DNA from: Candidatus Tectimicrobiota bacterium
GTDB taxonomy: Bacteria; Tectomicrobia; Entotheonellia; Entotheonellales; Entotheonellaceae
Direction: 5' to 3'
Assembly: GCA_026005175.1 (NCBI GenBank)
Contig: BPKO01000005.1
Coordinates: 186,001 to 250,000 of the forward strand
DNA: 64,000 bases
The notes below the pieces were generated by a model, which ran no database searches, was not told the origin of the DNA, and saw only the letters and a program-made list of their open reading frames with translations. The position numbers were made by a program, and so were the translations under genes. Numbering within the stretch: the stretch's first letter is position 1; each line of letters opens with the position of its first letter. Of the stretch, positions 52,241 through 62,532 are shown piece after piece.

Positions 52241-52864
52241 CTACGGACCGAGAAAGACGAAGTGTGCTCTGCGGTTTTTGGCCCACGCTTCTTCGTTGTG
52301 CCCTGGATCCAGCGGGCGTTCTTCGCCGTAGCTGACCGTGGACAAGCGGGCGGGGTCGATGCCAAGGGCGACCAGGTACTGTTTGACGGCGTTGGCGCGG
52401 CGCTCTCCCAGGGCGAGGTTGTAGGCCTGCGTGCCCCGCTCGTCGCAGTGGCCCTCAATGAGCACCTTGACATGAGGGTGCGCCGCCAGCCAGGCGGCTT
52501 TTTTTTCCAGCAGGGCTTTGGCTTCCTCGCTAAGGGCAAAGCTGTCAAAAGCAAAATGAACGTCTTGGTGCAGGAAGTCTTCGGCAGGCGCCAGCGCGGC
52601 CACCGTGGCGCTCGGCGCCTCAAAGCGACGGCGCAGGCTCTCCTCGACGATCTGGCGCTCTTTCTCGTCAATGGCCGGCTGGGCGCCGGACTGCGCTGGC
52701 GGCATGGCTACCGCGCTTGGTGGCGGCTCGGCAGGCGTTCCCGGCGCGATCGCGCCGGTCTCAGGGGCCGCAGTGTCCGTAACGACCGGGACGTGCTTGG
52801 CACACCCTCCTGCCCAGAGCAGGAGAAGCAACCCCACCCAGAGGACGCCGGGAACAAGACGCAT
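52241..52864 (-). CDS. pal: Peptidoglycan-associated lipoprotein Pal
   Basis: A 207-aa outer-membrane lipoprotein. Signal peptide with [10 protein letters not shown] (lipobox), a Pro/Ala-rich linker and an OmpA-like domain (about 95-200): [46 protein letters not shown] in two blocks, and [20 protein letters not shown]. It binds peptidoglycan and TolB. Shine-Dalgarno AAAGGGA. cpoB follows after 15 bases. Confidence 0.95.
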   Translation of the reverse strand: MRLVPGVLWVGLLLLLWAGGCAKHVPVVTDTAAPETGAIAPGTPAEPPPSAVAMPPAQSGAQPAIDEKERQIVEESLRRRFEAPSATVAALAPAEDFLHQDVHFAFDSFALSEEAKALLEKKAAWLAAHPHVKVLIEGHCDERGTQAYNLALGERRANAVKQYLVALGIDPARLSTVSYGEERPLDPGHNEEAWAKNRRAHFVFLGP

Positions 52865-53006
52865 CGACCTGTCCCTTTCTTCTATCTCGCCCTTGGACTC
52901 CGAGCCGCTCGCGCCGCTCTCCCCAGCCTGGCAGCGCGTCGCTGCGTTGCCCAAGAGCTTAGCAGGGAAAGCCCGCCCCCGACAAGGGATTTTGCTATTG
53001 CCGCGG

Positions 53007-54323
53007 TCAGGGCGCCGGCAGCGCCACCCAGCGGACGCTTTCACAGGCCAGGGACGCCTCGGGCAAGAGGAGGTTGGTCTGGCCGTCGGCACGCGCCAAG
53101 TACCGCCGGTAGCCTGCCGCTTCGCGACTCGTGTACATCACAAAGCGCCCGTTGGGGGCCCAGGTGGGCGACTCGCGCAGGCCGCCGCCGTGGGTGAGGC
53201 GGCGCAAGGCCGTGCCATCGGCCTGGATGGTGTAGATGTCCAGGGCGCCGTCGGGCGAGCGCCCAACAAAGGCAATGGTTTCTCCGCGCGGCGCCCAGGC
53301 CGGCGCCGTATTGTACGACCCCTCGTAGGTCAGGCGCACGGGAGGCCGACCGTGGAGGTCGGTAAGGTAAAGCTGGGGCGTGCCGCTGCGGTCCGAGGTA
53401 AAGACCAGGCGCCGCCCGTCTGGGGCAAAGCTCGGCGACACGTCGATTCCCCAGTGGGACGTCAGGCGCTGCCAGCGCCGCGTGCGCCGGTCATAAAGAA
53501 ACAGCTCGCTATCGCCGTCAATGCTCTGACTCAGCGCCAGGTAACGGCCGTCCGGCGACCAGGCCCCCGGCAGCGCCAGGCCCGCGCCGCTTGTCAGCCG
53601 CTCTTCCGTGCCGCGGCGCAAATCGCGCAAGTAGAGATCGGGATGCCCGTGGCGGTACGAGGTGTACGCCAGCAGCGTGCCGTCAGGGGACAGCACCGGG
53701 GCCACGTTCAGCGCGCCATCCGCGACCAGCGGCTGCACGCCGTGGCCGTCGTAGTCCATCAGCACGATGTCCTTGCCGCCGGTGCCATCGCGGCGTGGCG
53801 CAACACATAGAACTCGGGTATCAAACGGCCCGGCCTCGCCGGTAAACTCGTGGAACACCACGTCGCTAAAGCGGTGGACCATCTCCCAGTAGCGCTCTGG
53901 TGGTCCGCGGTAGGTTTTGCCGCGCCGGGGCCGACGTTGCACCACATCGTGCAAAACAAACTCCACCTGTAACTCCTCGCTGGCCGGCGCGGTGTGGAGG
54001 CGGCCCACAATGACGCCCACCGCGCCCAGCGGCAGCCAGTTCTCGTAAGCCAGGCGATCCAGCGAGGCGGGGGAATCCTCGAGGTAAGTGGCGGGGTCAA
54101 GCACGCGGAAAAAGCCCGAGAGCTCGAGGTCACGCCGCAGCAAGGCGCGGATGGCTTGCCCCAGCTGCGGCGCTTCGGCTTCGCCCAGCAGGCGCGGGAT
54201 GGCCACCGGCAAGAGGTAGCCCCCCGCCGTGTCGATATCGATGTAGACGCGGGTCTGCGGCGTGGCCTGCGAAGCCAAAAGCCACAGGAAAGTCGCCGCC
54301 CACCAGCGCCACCGACGCGGCAC
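53007..54323 (-). CDS. tolB: Tol-Pal system beta-propeller protein TolB
   Basis: A 438-aa periplasmic propeller. A signal peptide ([18 protein letters not shown]) precedes the N-terminal domain with [19 protein letters not shown] and [16 protein letters not shown]40-like PD repeats follow: [72 protein letters not shown]. The GTG at 54323 is preferred over the GTG at 54347 because GAGGAG lies 8 bases upstream. It lies 13 bases past the tolA stop. Confidence 0.92.
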   Translation of the reverse strand: MPRRWRWWAATFLWLLASQATPQTRVYIDIDTAGGYLLPVAIPRLLGEAEAPQLGQAIRALLRRDLELSGFFRVLDPATYLEDSPASLDRLAYENWLPLGAVGVIVGRLHTAPASEELQVEFVLHDVVQRRPRRGKTYRGPPERYWEMVHRFSDVVFHEFTGEAGPFDTRVLCVAPRRDGTGGKDIVLMDYDGHGVQPLVADGALNVAPVLSPDGTLLAYTSYRHGHPDLYLRDLRRGTEERLTSGAGLALPGAWSPDGRYLALSQSIDGDSELFLYDRRTRRWQRLTSHWGIDVSPSFAPDGRRLVFTSDRSGTPQLYLTDLHGRPPVRLTYEGSYNTAPAWAPRGETIAFVGRSPDGALDIYTIQADGTALRRLTHGGGLRESPTWAPNGRFVMYTSREAAGYRRYLARADGQTNLLLPEASLACESVRWVALPAP

Positions 54324-54336
54324 GCGTGCTGCTCCT

Positions 54337-55172
54337 CTACGTCTCACGGGGGCGAAAGCGGATCAGCACTTCGAGATACGCCCCGCGGTAGTCTTCTGGC
54401 AGCGGCGGCAGCGGCGCCGCCTGCTGCACGGCACGGCGCAGGGAAGCGTCAAACAACTCGTTGCCCGAGCCCTGCAGCAGCTCGAAGTGCACCACCTCGC
54501 CGTCGCGGCCCACGCGCAGGAGCGCCGTGGCTTCCAGTTGGCGCGCCTCTGCGCTGGGCAAGGGCAAGATCCAGGCCGCGGTAATTTTCTCGCGCACCAG
54601 CTGCTGGTAAACCTGCAGCCGGATGGTCTGCAGGCGCTCGCCGGCCTCGCCCGCATCGCCTGCCTCTGGCTCCGGGGCGACGAGGTGGCCGTAGCGGGCG
54701 CGCAGGGCCGCCAGGCGCTGCGCCACCGCCTGGGCCGGCACGGGTTCGGCACGCGGCGGCGCGGCTTTGGCCTGCGGCGGTTTGGCCTCCTTTGCCGACG
54801 GTGCGGCAGGCGCGGCCGGCTTCGCGGCGGCCGCAGGAGACGTGGAGGTCTCCTTTGCCTGCCGCGGGGCGGACTCGGCGGGCTTTGCGGCAGGTGCCGC
54901 CGGTTTCGCGGCAGGGGGCGGCTTGGCGGTGGCCGGCGCCTTTGGCTTTTTATCAGGCCCAGCCGCGGGCGGCGACGGCTTGGCCGCCGGGGCTTCCAGC
55001 GTCAGGGGGGCATCGACCAGCGTCACCGTATAAACCGAGGGCTTGAGCACCCGCGGCGTGCGCGCCAGCCAGGCACCTGCCAGCATGGCGGCAAGCAGCA
55101 GCGCATGGGCAGCCAGCGAGATGAAAAACGCCGCGGTCATGCCCGACCGTTCGCTTCGCGCTGCCTGAAACG

Positions 55173-55176
<4 letters not shown>
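54337..55176 (-). CDS. tolA: TolA/TonB-type energy-transducing protein
   Basis: A 279-aa protein with one N-terminal anchor helix (AAFFISLAAHALLLAAMLAG), a Pro/Ala/Lys-rich periplasmic linker (about 65-140) and a C-terminal TolA/TonB domain (LRVGRDGEVVHFELLQGSGN and LPEDYRGAYLEVLIRF). Position between tolR and tolB says TolA; the C-terminal block resembles TonB as much as TolA. The linker is shorter than the long helix of E. coli TolA. 4-base overlap with tolR. Confidence 0.88.
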
Positions 55177-55586
<410 letters not shown>

Positions 55587-55600
55587 CGCGCCTCGTTCCG

Positions 55601-56335
55601 TTAGCGGGGCAGCGGCGAGCGGCCCGTTGCGGGAAGCGTCGCCCGCTGCCCGGCGCGCTCTGCAAGCAACACCAACTCGGCCGCAAAGTGCTCCAGCTCT
55701 CCTTCCCAGCGCCGCAGGCGGTGGAGGAAGTGGTTGTACGCCACCACCGCGGGAATGGCCGCTGCCAGGCCTGCTGCCGTGGCAATCAGCGCTTCCGAGA
55801 TCCCGGGGCCGACCACGGCCAGCGAGGCGCCACTGCCCTTCCCAATAGCGTGAAAGGCCTGCATGATGCCCCACACGGTGCCAAAGAGGCCAACAAACGG
55901 GGCGGCGCTGGCGGTGGTGGCCAGAAAGGGAAGCCCGCGTTCGAGCCGCACCAGCTCCTCTGCCTGCGCCTGGCGCAGCGTCTGGCGCAGGGGGTCGAGG
56001 TCTGCGGCGGCCGGGCCGCCGTCAAGCCGCGGTCCCCGGGAGGGGGTTTCCAGCTGGTGGTGCACGGCACGAAAGAGGCGCGCCAGCGGGGAGGCGGCAA
56101 AGCGTCGCGCCGCAGCCGCAACAAAGGCGAGATCCTCGCCGGTCTGCATGGCCCGCAAAAAGCGCTGGCTGTCGCGCTGGGCCCGGCGAAAGAGCCGCAC
56201 CTTGTGCAGGATAATGGCCCAGCTGCCCACCGAAGCCAGCGCCAGCGTGGCCAAGACGACCAGCTGCACGATCGTGCCAAAGTGAGCAAGAATGGCAAGG
56301 AGATCCTGGAGCCCGTGGCCGGTGAGTGCTACCAT
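55601..56335 (-). CDS. tolQ: Biopolymer transport protein TolQ (MotA/ExbB family)
   Basis: A 244-aa motor subunit with three membrane helices. TIVQLVVLATLALASVGSWAI is the first; ATTASAAPFVGLFGTVWGIM and SEALIATAAGLAAAIPAVVAYN are the conserved second and third with the helix-turn blocks that line the proton path. It opens the tol-pal operon (Q-R-A-B-Pal-CpoB). A -10 box TACAAT lies upstream. Confidence 0.95.
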   Translation of the reverse strand: MVALTGHGLQDLLAILAHFGTIVQLVVLATLALASVGSWAIILHKVRLFRRAQRDSQRFLRAMQTGEDLAFVAAAARRFAASPLARLFRAVHHQLETPSRGPRLDGGPAAADLDPLRQTLRQAQAEELVRLERGLPFLATTASAAPFVGLFGTVWGIMQAFHAIGKGSGASLAVVGPGISEALIATAAGLAAAIPAVVAYNHFLHRLRRWEGELEHFAAELVLLAERAGQRATLPATGRSPLPR

Positions 56336-56439
56336 CTCCTGGCTGCTTCCTTACGCTGAGGTTGGCGATGGACGCACCGCTGTGCCCTCGTCTGCGGGAG
56401 TGAAGGCGCGGCGACGAGGAGGAGAGCCGAGCGTTTTCG

Positions 56440-56445
56440 ATTGTA
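56440..56445 (-). promoter_or_regulatory. -10 box of the tol-pal promoter
   Basis: TACAAT on the minus strand, about 105 bases before tolQ, with no strong -35 match at 16-17 bases. The divergent thrC start is 66 bases away on the other side, so this 175-base gap carries both control regions. Confidence 0.4.
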
Positions 56446-56510
56446 GCACGTCTTCAGCCGCCTTGCATCCTGCTGGTCTGGTGCGCAGGGGAGGGCAAAG
56501 GAGAGCCGCC

Positions 56511-57695
56511 GTGTTTTCTTACTTCGATTACCTGGAGTGTTCTGCGTGCTTGCGCCGCTATCCGCCGACGGCGGTATGTAACCTGTGTGCTTGCGGCGAG
56601 CCGCTCCTGGCACGCTACCGGCTTGCGGCCGCGGCTGCCGCCGTCGACCGCGACGGGCTACAGGGCCAGAGCCTGTGGCGCTATCACGCCCTGCTGCCGG
56701 TGCAGAACCCCGAAAGCGTCGTCTCCCTCGGCGAGGGCATGACGCCGCTGCTGCACGCCCGGCGCCTGGGCGCACGCCTGGGCCTTGACTTTCTCTACAT
56801 CAAAGACGAGTCGCAAAACCCCACCGGTTCGTTCAAGGCCCGCGGGCTGGCGGTGGCCATTGCCCGCGCCGCGGAGCTCGGCATCCGGCAGGTGGCAATT
56901 CCTTCCGCGGGCAACGCCGGGGGCGCTGCCGCGGCCTATGCGGCGCGGGCCGGGCTGGAGGCCCACGTGGTCATGCCCCGTGATGTGCCCCGCGCTTTCC
57001 TGGTAGAATGCCAGTACTACGGGGCCCACGTCGAGCTGGTGGACGGCCTGATCACCGACGCCGGACAGCGGGTGGCCGAGGGATGCGCGCGCCACGGCTG
57101 GTTTGAGCTCTCTACGCTCAAGGAGCCGTACCGGGTCGAGGGCAAAAAGACCATGGGCTACGAGCTAGCAGAGCAGCTGGGGTGGGAACTGCCCGAGGTC
57201 ATCGTCTATCCCACCGGCGGCGGCACCGGGTTGATCGGCATGTGGAAGAGCTTTGAGGAAATGGAAGCCCTGGGCTGGATTGCCTCCCGCCGCCCCCGCA
57301 TGGTCGCCGTGCAGGCGGCCGGCTGCGCGCCCATCGTGCGCGCCTTCGAGCAGGGCACGCCGCGTGCCGCGCCCTGGGAGCACGCCGCCACCATCGCCGC
57401 GGGCTTGCGGGTGCCCCAGGCCGTAGGGGATGCCCTGATGCTCAAGGCGCTGCGCGACAGCCAGGGCACGGCGGTGGCGGTGAGCGAGGCGGAGATCCGG
57501 CGCGGCGTCTTTCTCCTTGGCCGCGAGGAGGGCCTCTTTGCCTCCCCGGAAGGCGGCGCCGCCCTGGCCGGCCTGCAGCGCCTGGTGGCGGCGGGCTGGC
57601 TGGACCGGCGGGCGCGCGTGGTGCTGTTTAATACCGGTAGCGGCTTTAAGTACCTCGACGTGCTCGCCCAGGCAGATCCCGCCGCCCTGGCGTAA
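56511..57695 (+). CDS. thrC: Threonine synthase-like PLP enzyme
   Basis: A 394-aa fold-type II PLP enzyme that makes threonine from O-phosphohomoserine. It starts with a Cys-rich zinc-ribbon-like stretch (YFDYLECSACLRRYPP and CNLCACGEP), and SLGEGMTPLLHARRLG follows. The PLP Lys is in NPTGSFKARGLA and the phosphate loop in PTGGGTGLIGMWKSF. Start GTG 56511 follows AAAGGAGAG. Related cysteate or diaminopropionate enzymes share the fold; the zinc-ribbon version is usually threonine synthase. Confidence 0.88.
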   Translation: MFSYFDYLECSACLRRYPPTAVCNLCACGEPLLARYRLAAAAAAVDRDGLQGQSLWRYHALLPVQNPESVVSLGEGMTPLLHARRLGARLGLDFLYIKDESQNPTGSFKARGLAVAIARAAELGIRQVAIPSAGNAGGAAAAYAARAGLEAHVVMPRDVPRAFLVECQYYGAHVELVDGLITDAGQRVAEGCARHGWFELSTLKEPYRVEGKKTMGYELAEQLGWELPEVIVYPTGGGTGLIGMWKSFEEMEALGWIASRRPRMVAVQAAGCAPIVRAFEQGTPRAAPWEHAATIAAGLRVPQAVGDALMLKALRDSQGTAVAVSEAEIRRGVFLLGREEGLFASPEGGAALAGLQRLVAAGWLDRRARVVLFNTGSGFKYLDVLAQADPAALA

Positions 57696-57738
57696 CCCCC
57701 CGGCACCCCTGCCGGTGCCCTCTTGGGAGAAACGGCTC

Positions 57739-57987
57739 GTGTGGGTGGTCCTGGCGCTGATGATCGCCTCTTTGGTCCTGGTTTTCCTGGGGCTGGTTAC
57801 CGATATTACCATGCGCACCCGCGGTACCTCCCCGCTGGTGCACATGGTGCTTACCTATGCCGGGCTGCTGGTGACCTTGCTGGCGCACATGGCGGCGTTT
57901 CTTTACATCATCGGGCTGCGGCAGCTGCTGTTTTCTCAGCAGGCGGCGCGGCACCCTGAAACGGAGGAAGCGGCCGATGACGCTTAA
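57739..57987 (+). CDS. Small two-helix membrane protein
   Basis: An 82-aa protein with two hydrophobic helices (WVVLALMIASLVLVFLGLVT and MVLTYAGLLVTLLAHMAAF) and an acidic tail. No family recognised. GTG 57739 has GGGAG 9 bases upstream; GTG 57715 is also open. Its end overlaps the next gene by 11 bases. Confidence 0.6.
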   Translation: MWVVLALMIASLVLVFLGLVTDITMRTRGTSPLVHMVLTYAGLLVTLLAHMAAFLYIIGLRQLLFSQQAARHPETEEAADDA

Positions 57988-58423
57988 CCCCCCGAGGACA
58001 TGGCCGTATGGCAGGGCGGTGGGCGTGCTGGCCGCGGTCGTCCTCTTTGCCGCTTGCCGCGCGCCGGGTTCGGGCGCCCAGGGTGCCAGCGCACCGAAAA
58101 TCGCCTCGGCGCTGCAGCAGGTGGTGCAACGCATGCAGGCTGACGGGCTCACGCCGGCCAACGTGGCGGCGCGGCAGCCGGAAGCCTATTCTACCCCGCT
58201 GGTGCGCGTCGATGCCCAGGGAAACCTCGAGGTGGCCATCGTGGTCACCGCCCTGGACGAGGCGGCCGTGGCGGCCTTGCAGGCACGGCAAGCGCGCATC
58301 GCGCGCCTTGCCCCCGAGCAACGGCTCGTCCTGGCCTGGGTGCCCTTTCACCGGCTGGAGGCGGTCGCGGCGCTGCCGTTTGTGCGCTTCCTGCGCCCGC
58401 CAAGCTACGCGGTGCACCGCTAA
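57977..58423 (+). CDS. Stand-alone propeptide-like lipoprotein
   Basis: A 148-aa exported protein with a hydrophobic leader and lipobox-like LFAAC. Its C-terminal half resembles the propeptide of the next gene's protease: LEVAIVVTALDEAAVAALQ and LEAVAALPFVRFLRPPSYAV here, against LEVYLHVTALTPATLAAL and LEAVAALPFVRWLRLPVYAV there. It has no protease domain. Stand-alone protease propeptides commonly act as inhibitors or folding chaperones. That role is inferred. It lies 14 bases upstream of the protease. Confidence 0.68.
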   Translation: MTLNPPRTWPYGRAVGVLAAVVLFAACRAPGSGAQGASAPKIASALQQVVQRMQADGLTPANVAARQPEAYSTPLVRVDAQGNLEVAIVVTALDEAAVAALQARQARIARLAPEQRLVLAWVPFHRLEAVAALPFVRFLRPPSYAVHR

Positions 58424-58437
58424 CCAGGGGCTTCTCT

Positions 58438-60853
58438 ATGCACGCATGGTGGTTCCTCTTTGTCTTGCTCTGGGGCGCCGCCTCAGCCCTGGCCCAGGAG
58501 GTCTCGCCGCTCCTGGTCAAGCGGGCGAATTCTGGCCAGACGCGCCTCGCGTCGTCCCTGCTTGCCGTGCGCGAGCTGGTGGCCAGGGAAGGGATGGCGA
58601 CGCTGCGAGCATTGTCTCTGCCCGGCCTGCGCCGCGCCACCGCCGACACCCTGGAGGTTTACCTGCACGTTACCGCCCTGACGCCCGCGACGCTGGCGGC
58701 GCTGCACCGGGAGGGGGTGCAGGTGTACCGCACCAGTTCGCGCTTTGGCCTCGTTTACGCCGCCGTGCCCTGGGCGGCCCTGGAAGCCGTCGCGGCGCTG
58801 CCGTTTGTGCGCTGGCTCCGCCTGCCCGTCTATGCCGTGCGGCGCACGGGAAGCGTGACCTCGCGCGGCGACGAGGTCATGGGCGTGCAGGCCCTGCGCG
58901 CGCAGCTGGGCGTGGACGGCAGCGGGGTGCGGGTGGGCATTATTTCTGACAGCCTGACGCGGTTCCAGGAGGCGGTGGCAAGTGGGGACTTGCCAGCCGA
59001 CCTGCTCGTCCTCGAGCCCGGGGATCCCCGGGACAGCAACGAGGGGCGCGCCATGGCCGAGATCGTCCACGACCTGGCGCCGGGCGCCACGCTGCTCTTT
59101 CACTCCGGCTTTCCCACCAGCCTCGACATGATCGCGGCCGTAGAAGCGCTGGTGGCGGCTGGCGCCGACATTATCGTCGATGACGTGGGCTTCCTCGACG
59201 AGCCGGTCTTCGAAGACGGGCCGGTGGCGCAGGCGGTGCAGCAGGCCGTCGCCCAGGGCGTGCTCTACGTGACGGCGGCGGGCAACAGCGCCGACCGCCA
59301 CTACCAGGGGCCATACCAGGAGTTTAACCCTCACGACGGCGACCCGGAGGTCAACTTGCACGATTTTGGCGGCGGCGATCCCACGCTGGCGGTGGACCCT
59401 CGCCGCGGGCGGCTCGCTGGTGGCGGTGCTCCAGTGGCCCAACCCCTTTGACGCCTCGGCCAATACCGCCGACTACGACCTGTTTCTGCTTGACGAAAGC
59501 GGCCAGCGCGAGGCCTGTACCTTGCCGGGGCTGACGGGCGTCTGCGCCAGCACCGACGTGCAGCTTGGCGGCCCGGCGCCGCCCCTCGAAGTGGTGACGC
59601 TGACCAACCTCACCGGGGCGGCGGTCACCGTCACCCTGGTCATCAACCGCGCTGCCGGAGAAGCCTTGCCACTGGTGCTTAACCTCGACGGCGAGGTGAC
59701 CCTGCGCGAGCACGGCGTGGCGGCGGGCAGCGTCTTTGGCCATCCCTGCCTGCGCCAGGCCCTGGCCGTGGGCGCCATTGACGCTGCGGATCCCGGCTTC
59801 GATACCCTGGAGCCCTTCAGCGCGTGGGGGCCGTGCGCGCTGGCATTCCCCTTTGCCGACACGCGCAGCAAGCCCGACCTGGTGGCCGCCGACGGCGTTG
59901 ACACCACCCTGCCGGATTTTGCTCCTTTCTTTGGCACTTCCGCAGCGGCGCCGCACGTGGCGGCCATCGCCGCGCTCCTTATGGAAGCCACGGGCGGCCC
60001 CGGGGCGCGGCCGGCGACGGCCATCGCCAATGCCTTGCGCCTTCTCGCCGTCGATTTGCCCCCTGCGGGGCCCGACAACCGCTCCGGGCACGGCGCCCTG
60101 GTGGTCGACGCCGCGCGGGTGCAAGACGTGCTGCTTTCGGGGCGCAACACGCCGCCGCAGAGCGTCATCGACGCCCCGGCCGACGACGTGGTGGTGGCGC
60201 CGGGCACCGCGGTCGCCTTTCAAGGCAGCTGTGTCGACGTGCAAGACGAAGACGGGTTTGCCTTCCGCTGGGACTTTTCTGGCGTGGCCCCGCCAAGCAC
60301 GGCGCCACGTCCGGTGGTCCCCTTCCCCACCACGGGCCGCTTCGAGGTGACCTTGACTTGTACCGACCGCGACGGCGCTGCCGATGCCACCCCTGCCATG
60401 CGCACGGTGACCGTCAACGAGCCGCCGCAGAGCCACATCGACGAGCCGGCGGCCGACGTGCGGGTGACGGCCGGCAGCGCCGTGCGCTTTGCCGGCTCGT
60501 GCAGCGACGCCGAAGGCGACGAGCCCTTTGCGTTCCTGTGGTTTTTTGGCGGGGGCACGACGCCGGCCAGCTCGACGCAGCCGGTGCCCGGGGCGCTGGT
60601 CTTCGACACCCCCGGTACTTTTGTCGTCACGCTGCGCTGCACCGACGCCCTGGGGCTGGCCGATCCCACCCCGGCAGCGGTGCGCATCACGGTCGTGGCA
60701 CCGGGCGGGGGCGGTGGTGGCGGCTGTACGCTGCTGGCCGGGCAGACGCCGGCGCTGTCGCCTTGGGAAGCCCTGGGGGTGCTGCTGGTGTGGCTTGGCG
60801 TGCCGGCGCTGGTGCGGCGGCTTGGCCGCAGGCGGCAGCGGCGCGCGCCTTGA
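58438..60853 (+). CDS. Secreted S8/S53-like serine protease with PKD repeats and C-terminal anchor, frameshifted
   Basis: About 804 aa after removal of one C at 59397-59399 (joins LAVD to LAAGGSLVAV). Signal peptide to about residue 18; propeptide to about 140; peptidase core with Asp in VGIISDS, EGRAMAEIVHD where subtilisin has the HGT His, VDDVGF, TAAGNSA, and Ser in FGTSAAAPHVAAIAALL (near residue 500). Glu in place of His recalls S53-like members. Two PKD-type repeats (about 575-755) are followed by GGGGGGGC, a helix and an Arg-rich end, a sorting-signal layout. Cell-surface release or anchoring is inferred. Confidence 0.82.
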
Positions 60854-60970
60854 AGGGGAAAAGGCGCTTGCGCTGCAGGGGGAGACTCCGGTACCTTTTT
60901 GAGGGCCGGGGCCCTGGATCTCCTGACTTGCCTGAGCTCGCTCTACCGTCTTACGCGCTAAGGAGACGCG

Positions 60971-61666
60971 ATGCGCCTGTGGGCATGGCTGTGGGGCTGC
61001 GCCGTGGCGGCACACCTGCTGCTTGCTCCGGCGGTGGCGGCCCGCACGATGTACGTGACCGACACCTTCGAGATCGTGGTGCGGTCGGAAAAGGACACCA
61101 GTACGGGGCGCAACATCATCCGCCTGCTGCCCACCGGCACCCCCGTGGAAGTGCTGGAGACCGACGAATCATGGGCCACCATTCGACTTTCTGACGGGCG
61201 TACCGGCTACGTCCTCAAGCGCTACCTCATCAGTCGCCTGCCTTACAAAGAACAAGCCGAGCAGCTGCAAAGCGAGGTCGAGCAGCAGCGCGCGCGGCTT
61301 GCCACCCTCGAGCAGCAGCTGGCCGAGCTGCGCACCCAGTACGAGCAGCTGCAGCGGGTGAGCGAGGAGCGGGCCACGCAGCTGGCAAAAGTCTCGCAAG
61401 ACTACCAGCAGCTGCGGCAAGAAGCGTCTCAGTACTTACAGCTCAAAGCGGCGTATACCAAGCTGCAAGGCGAGCACGGCACGCTACGGCAGCAGTATAC
61501 CGAGCTCAGCGACGCCTATCTCGTGCTCAAGAAGTCCCGCAACGTCATGTGGTTTCTCAGCGGCGGCGGGGTGATGCTGGCAGGGTGGATCATCGGCATG
61601 GTCACCGAGCGCTTTCGCAGCCGCCGCCGCCGGCAGAGCGGCTACTCTTTCCAGCTTCCCAGTTAG
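60971..61666 (+). CDS. SH3-domain/coiled-coil membrane protein (TIGR04211/YgiM-like)
   Basis: A 231-aa protein with a signal peptide ending near VAA-RTM, an SH3b-like domain (RTMYVTDTFEIVVRSE, LLPTGTPVEVLETDESWATI), a coiled coil of about 90 residues rich in Gln and Glu, and a C-terminal helix (WFLSGGGVMLAGWIIGMV) plus basic tail. This is the TIGR04211/YgiM layout, thought to act in the cell envelope. Shine-Dalgarno AAGGAG. Confidence 0.85.
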   Translation: MRLWAWLWGCAVAAHLLLAPAVAARTMYVTDTFEIVVRSEKDTSTGRNIIRLLPTGTPVEVLETDESWATIRLSDGRTGYVLKRYLISRLPYKEQAEQLQSEVEQQRARLATLEQQLAELRTQYEQLQRVSEERATQLAKVSQDYQQLRQEASQYLQLKAAYTKLQGEHGTLRQQYTELSDAYLVLKKSRNVMWFLSGGGVMLAGWIIGMVTERFRSRRRRQSGYSFQLPS

Positions 61667-61721
61667 ACGCAGCCCGCCCTGCGCGCGGGGCGAGGTGCGC
61701 TTAGCGAGCAAGGAGGTTGCC

Positions 61722-62532
61722 ATGGGCGTTTTAGACGGGAAAGTGGCGCTGGTCACCGGGGCTGGCCGCCGGCGCGGCATTGGCCGCGCCACGGCGGTGG
61801 CGCTGGCAGCAGCAGGGGCCGATGTGGCGGTCACCGGAACCGGGCGCGATCCGGCCACCTATCCCGAAGACGAAAAAGCCGTGGGCTGGCGCGACGTCGA
61901 AAGCACGGTGGCCGAAATCGAGGCGCAAGGGCGCCGCGGCCTCGCCCTCATCGGCGACGTCAGCAAGCCGGCCGACGCCGCGCGCCTGGTCCAGGAAACC
62001 TACGAAACCTTCGGTCGTATCGATATCCTGGTCAACAATGCCGCGGTGGCCCGCGGGGGCCGACCGGGTGCCCTTGGTGGAGCTGGACGTCGAGCTCTTT
62101 CGCCGCGTGCTGGAAGTCAAACTCGTCGGGGCCTTCCTCATGTGCAAAGCGGTGGTCCCTCTTTTGCTGCGGCAAAATCAAGGCGGCCGCATCATCAACA
62201 TCTCCTCGATTGCCGGCAAGCGCGGCGCGGCGCGCACCACGGCTTACTGTGCGGCCAACTTTGGCCTGCAGGGGTTCACGCAGGCGCTGGCGCAGGAGCT
62301 GGCGCCGCACCGCATCAGCGTCAACGCCATCTGCCCGGGGCTCATCGATACGGCGCGCATGGACGTCTTGGGCCGCGGCGAGCAGTGGCAGCGGCACATT
62401 GCGTCGATTCCCATGCGCCGGGCGGCGAGCCCGGAGGAAGTGGCCGGCCTGATCGTCTATCTCTGCTCGCCCCAAGCCGAGTACATCACCGGGCAGTCGA
62501 TCAACATCGACGGGGGGCGGGTCATGTGGTAG
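61722..62532 (+). CDS. SDR-family oxidoreductase, frameshifted
   Basis: About 269 aa after removing one G from G5 at 62055-62059 (joins AVARG to ADRVPLVE). Cofactor loop VTGAGRRRGIGRATAV, IDILVNNAA, and NISSIAGKRG with the catalytic Ser. The Tyr is present in TTAYCAANFGLQ, but the Lys four residues on is Asn (Y-x3-N), a single-base change from AAG. The C-terminus MRRAASPEEVAGLIVYLCSP and ITGQSINIDGGR is standard. The start ATG 61722 follows AAGGAGG. Overlaps the convergent kinase gene by 11 bases. Confidence 0.82.
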
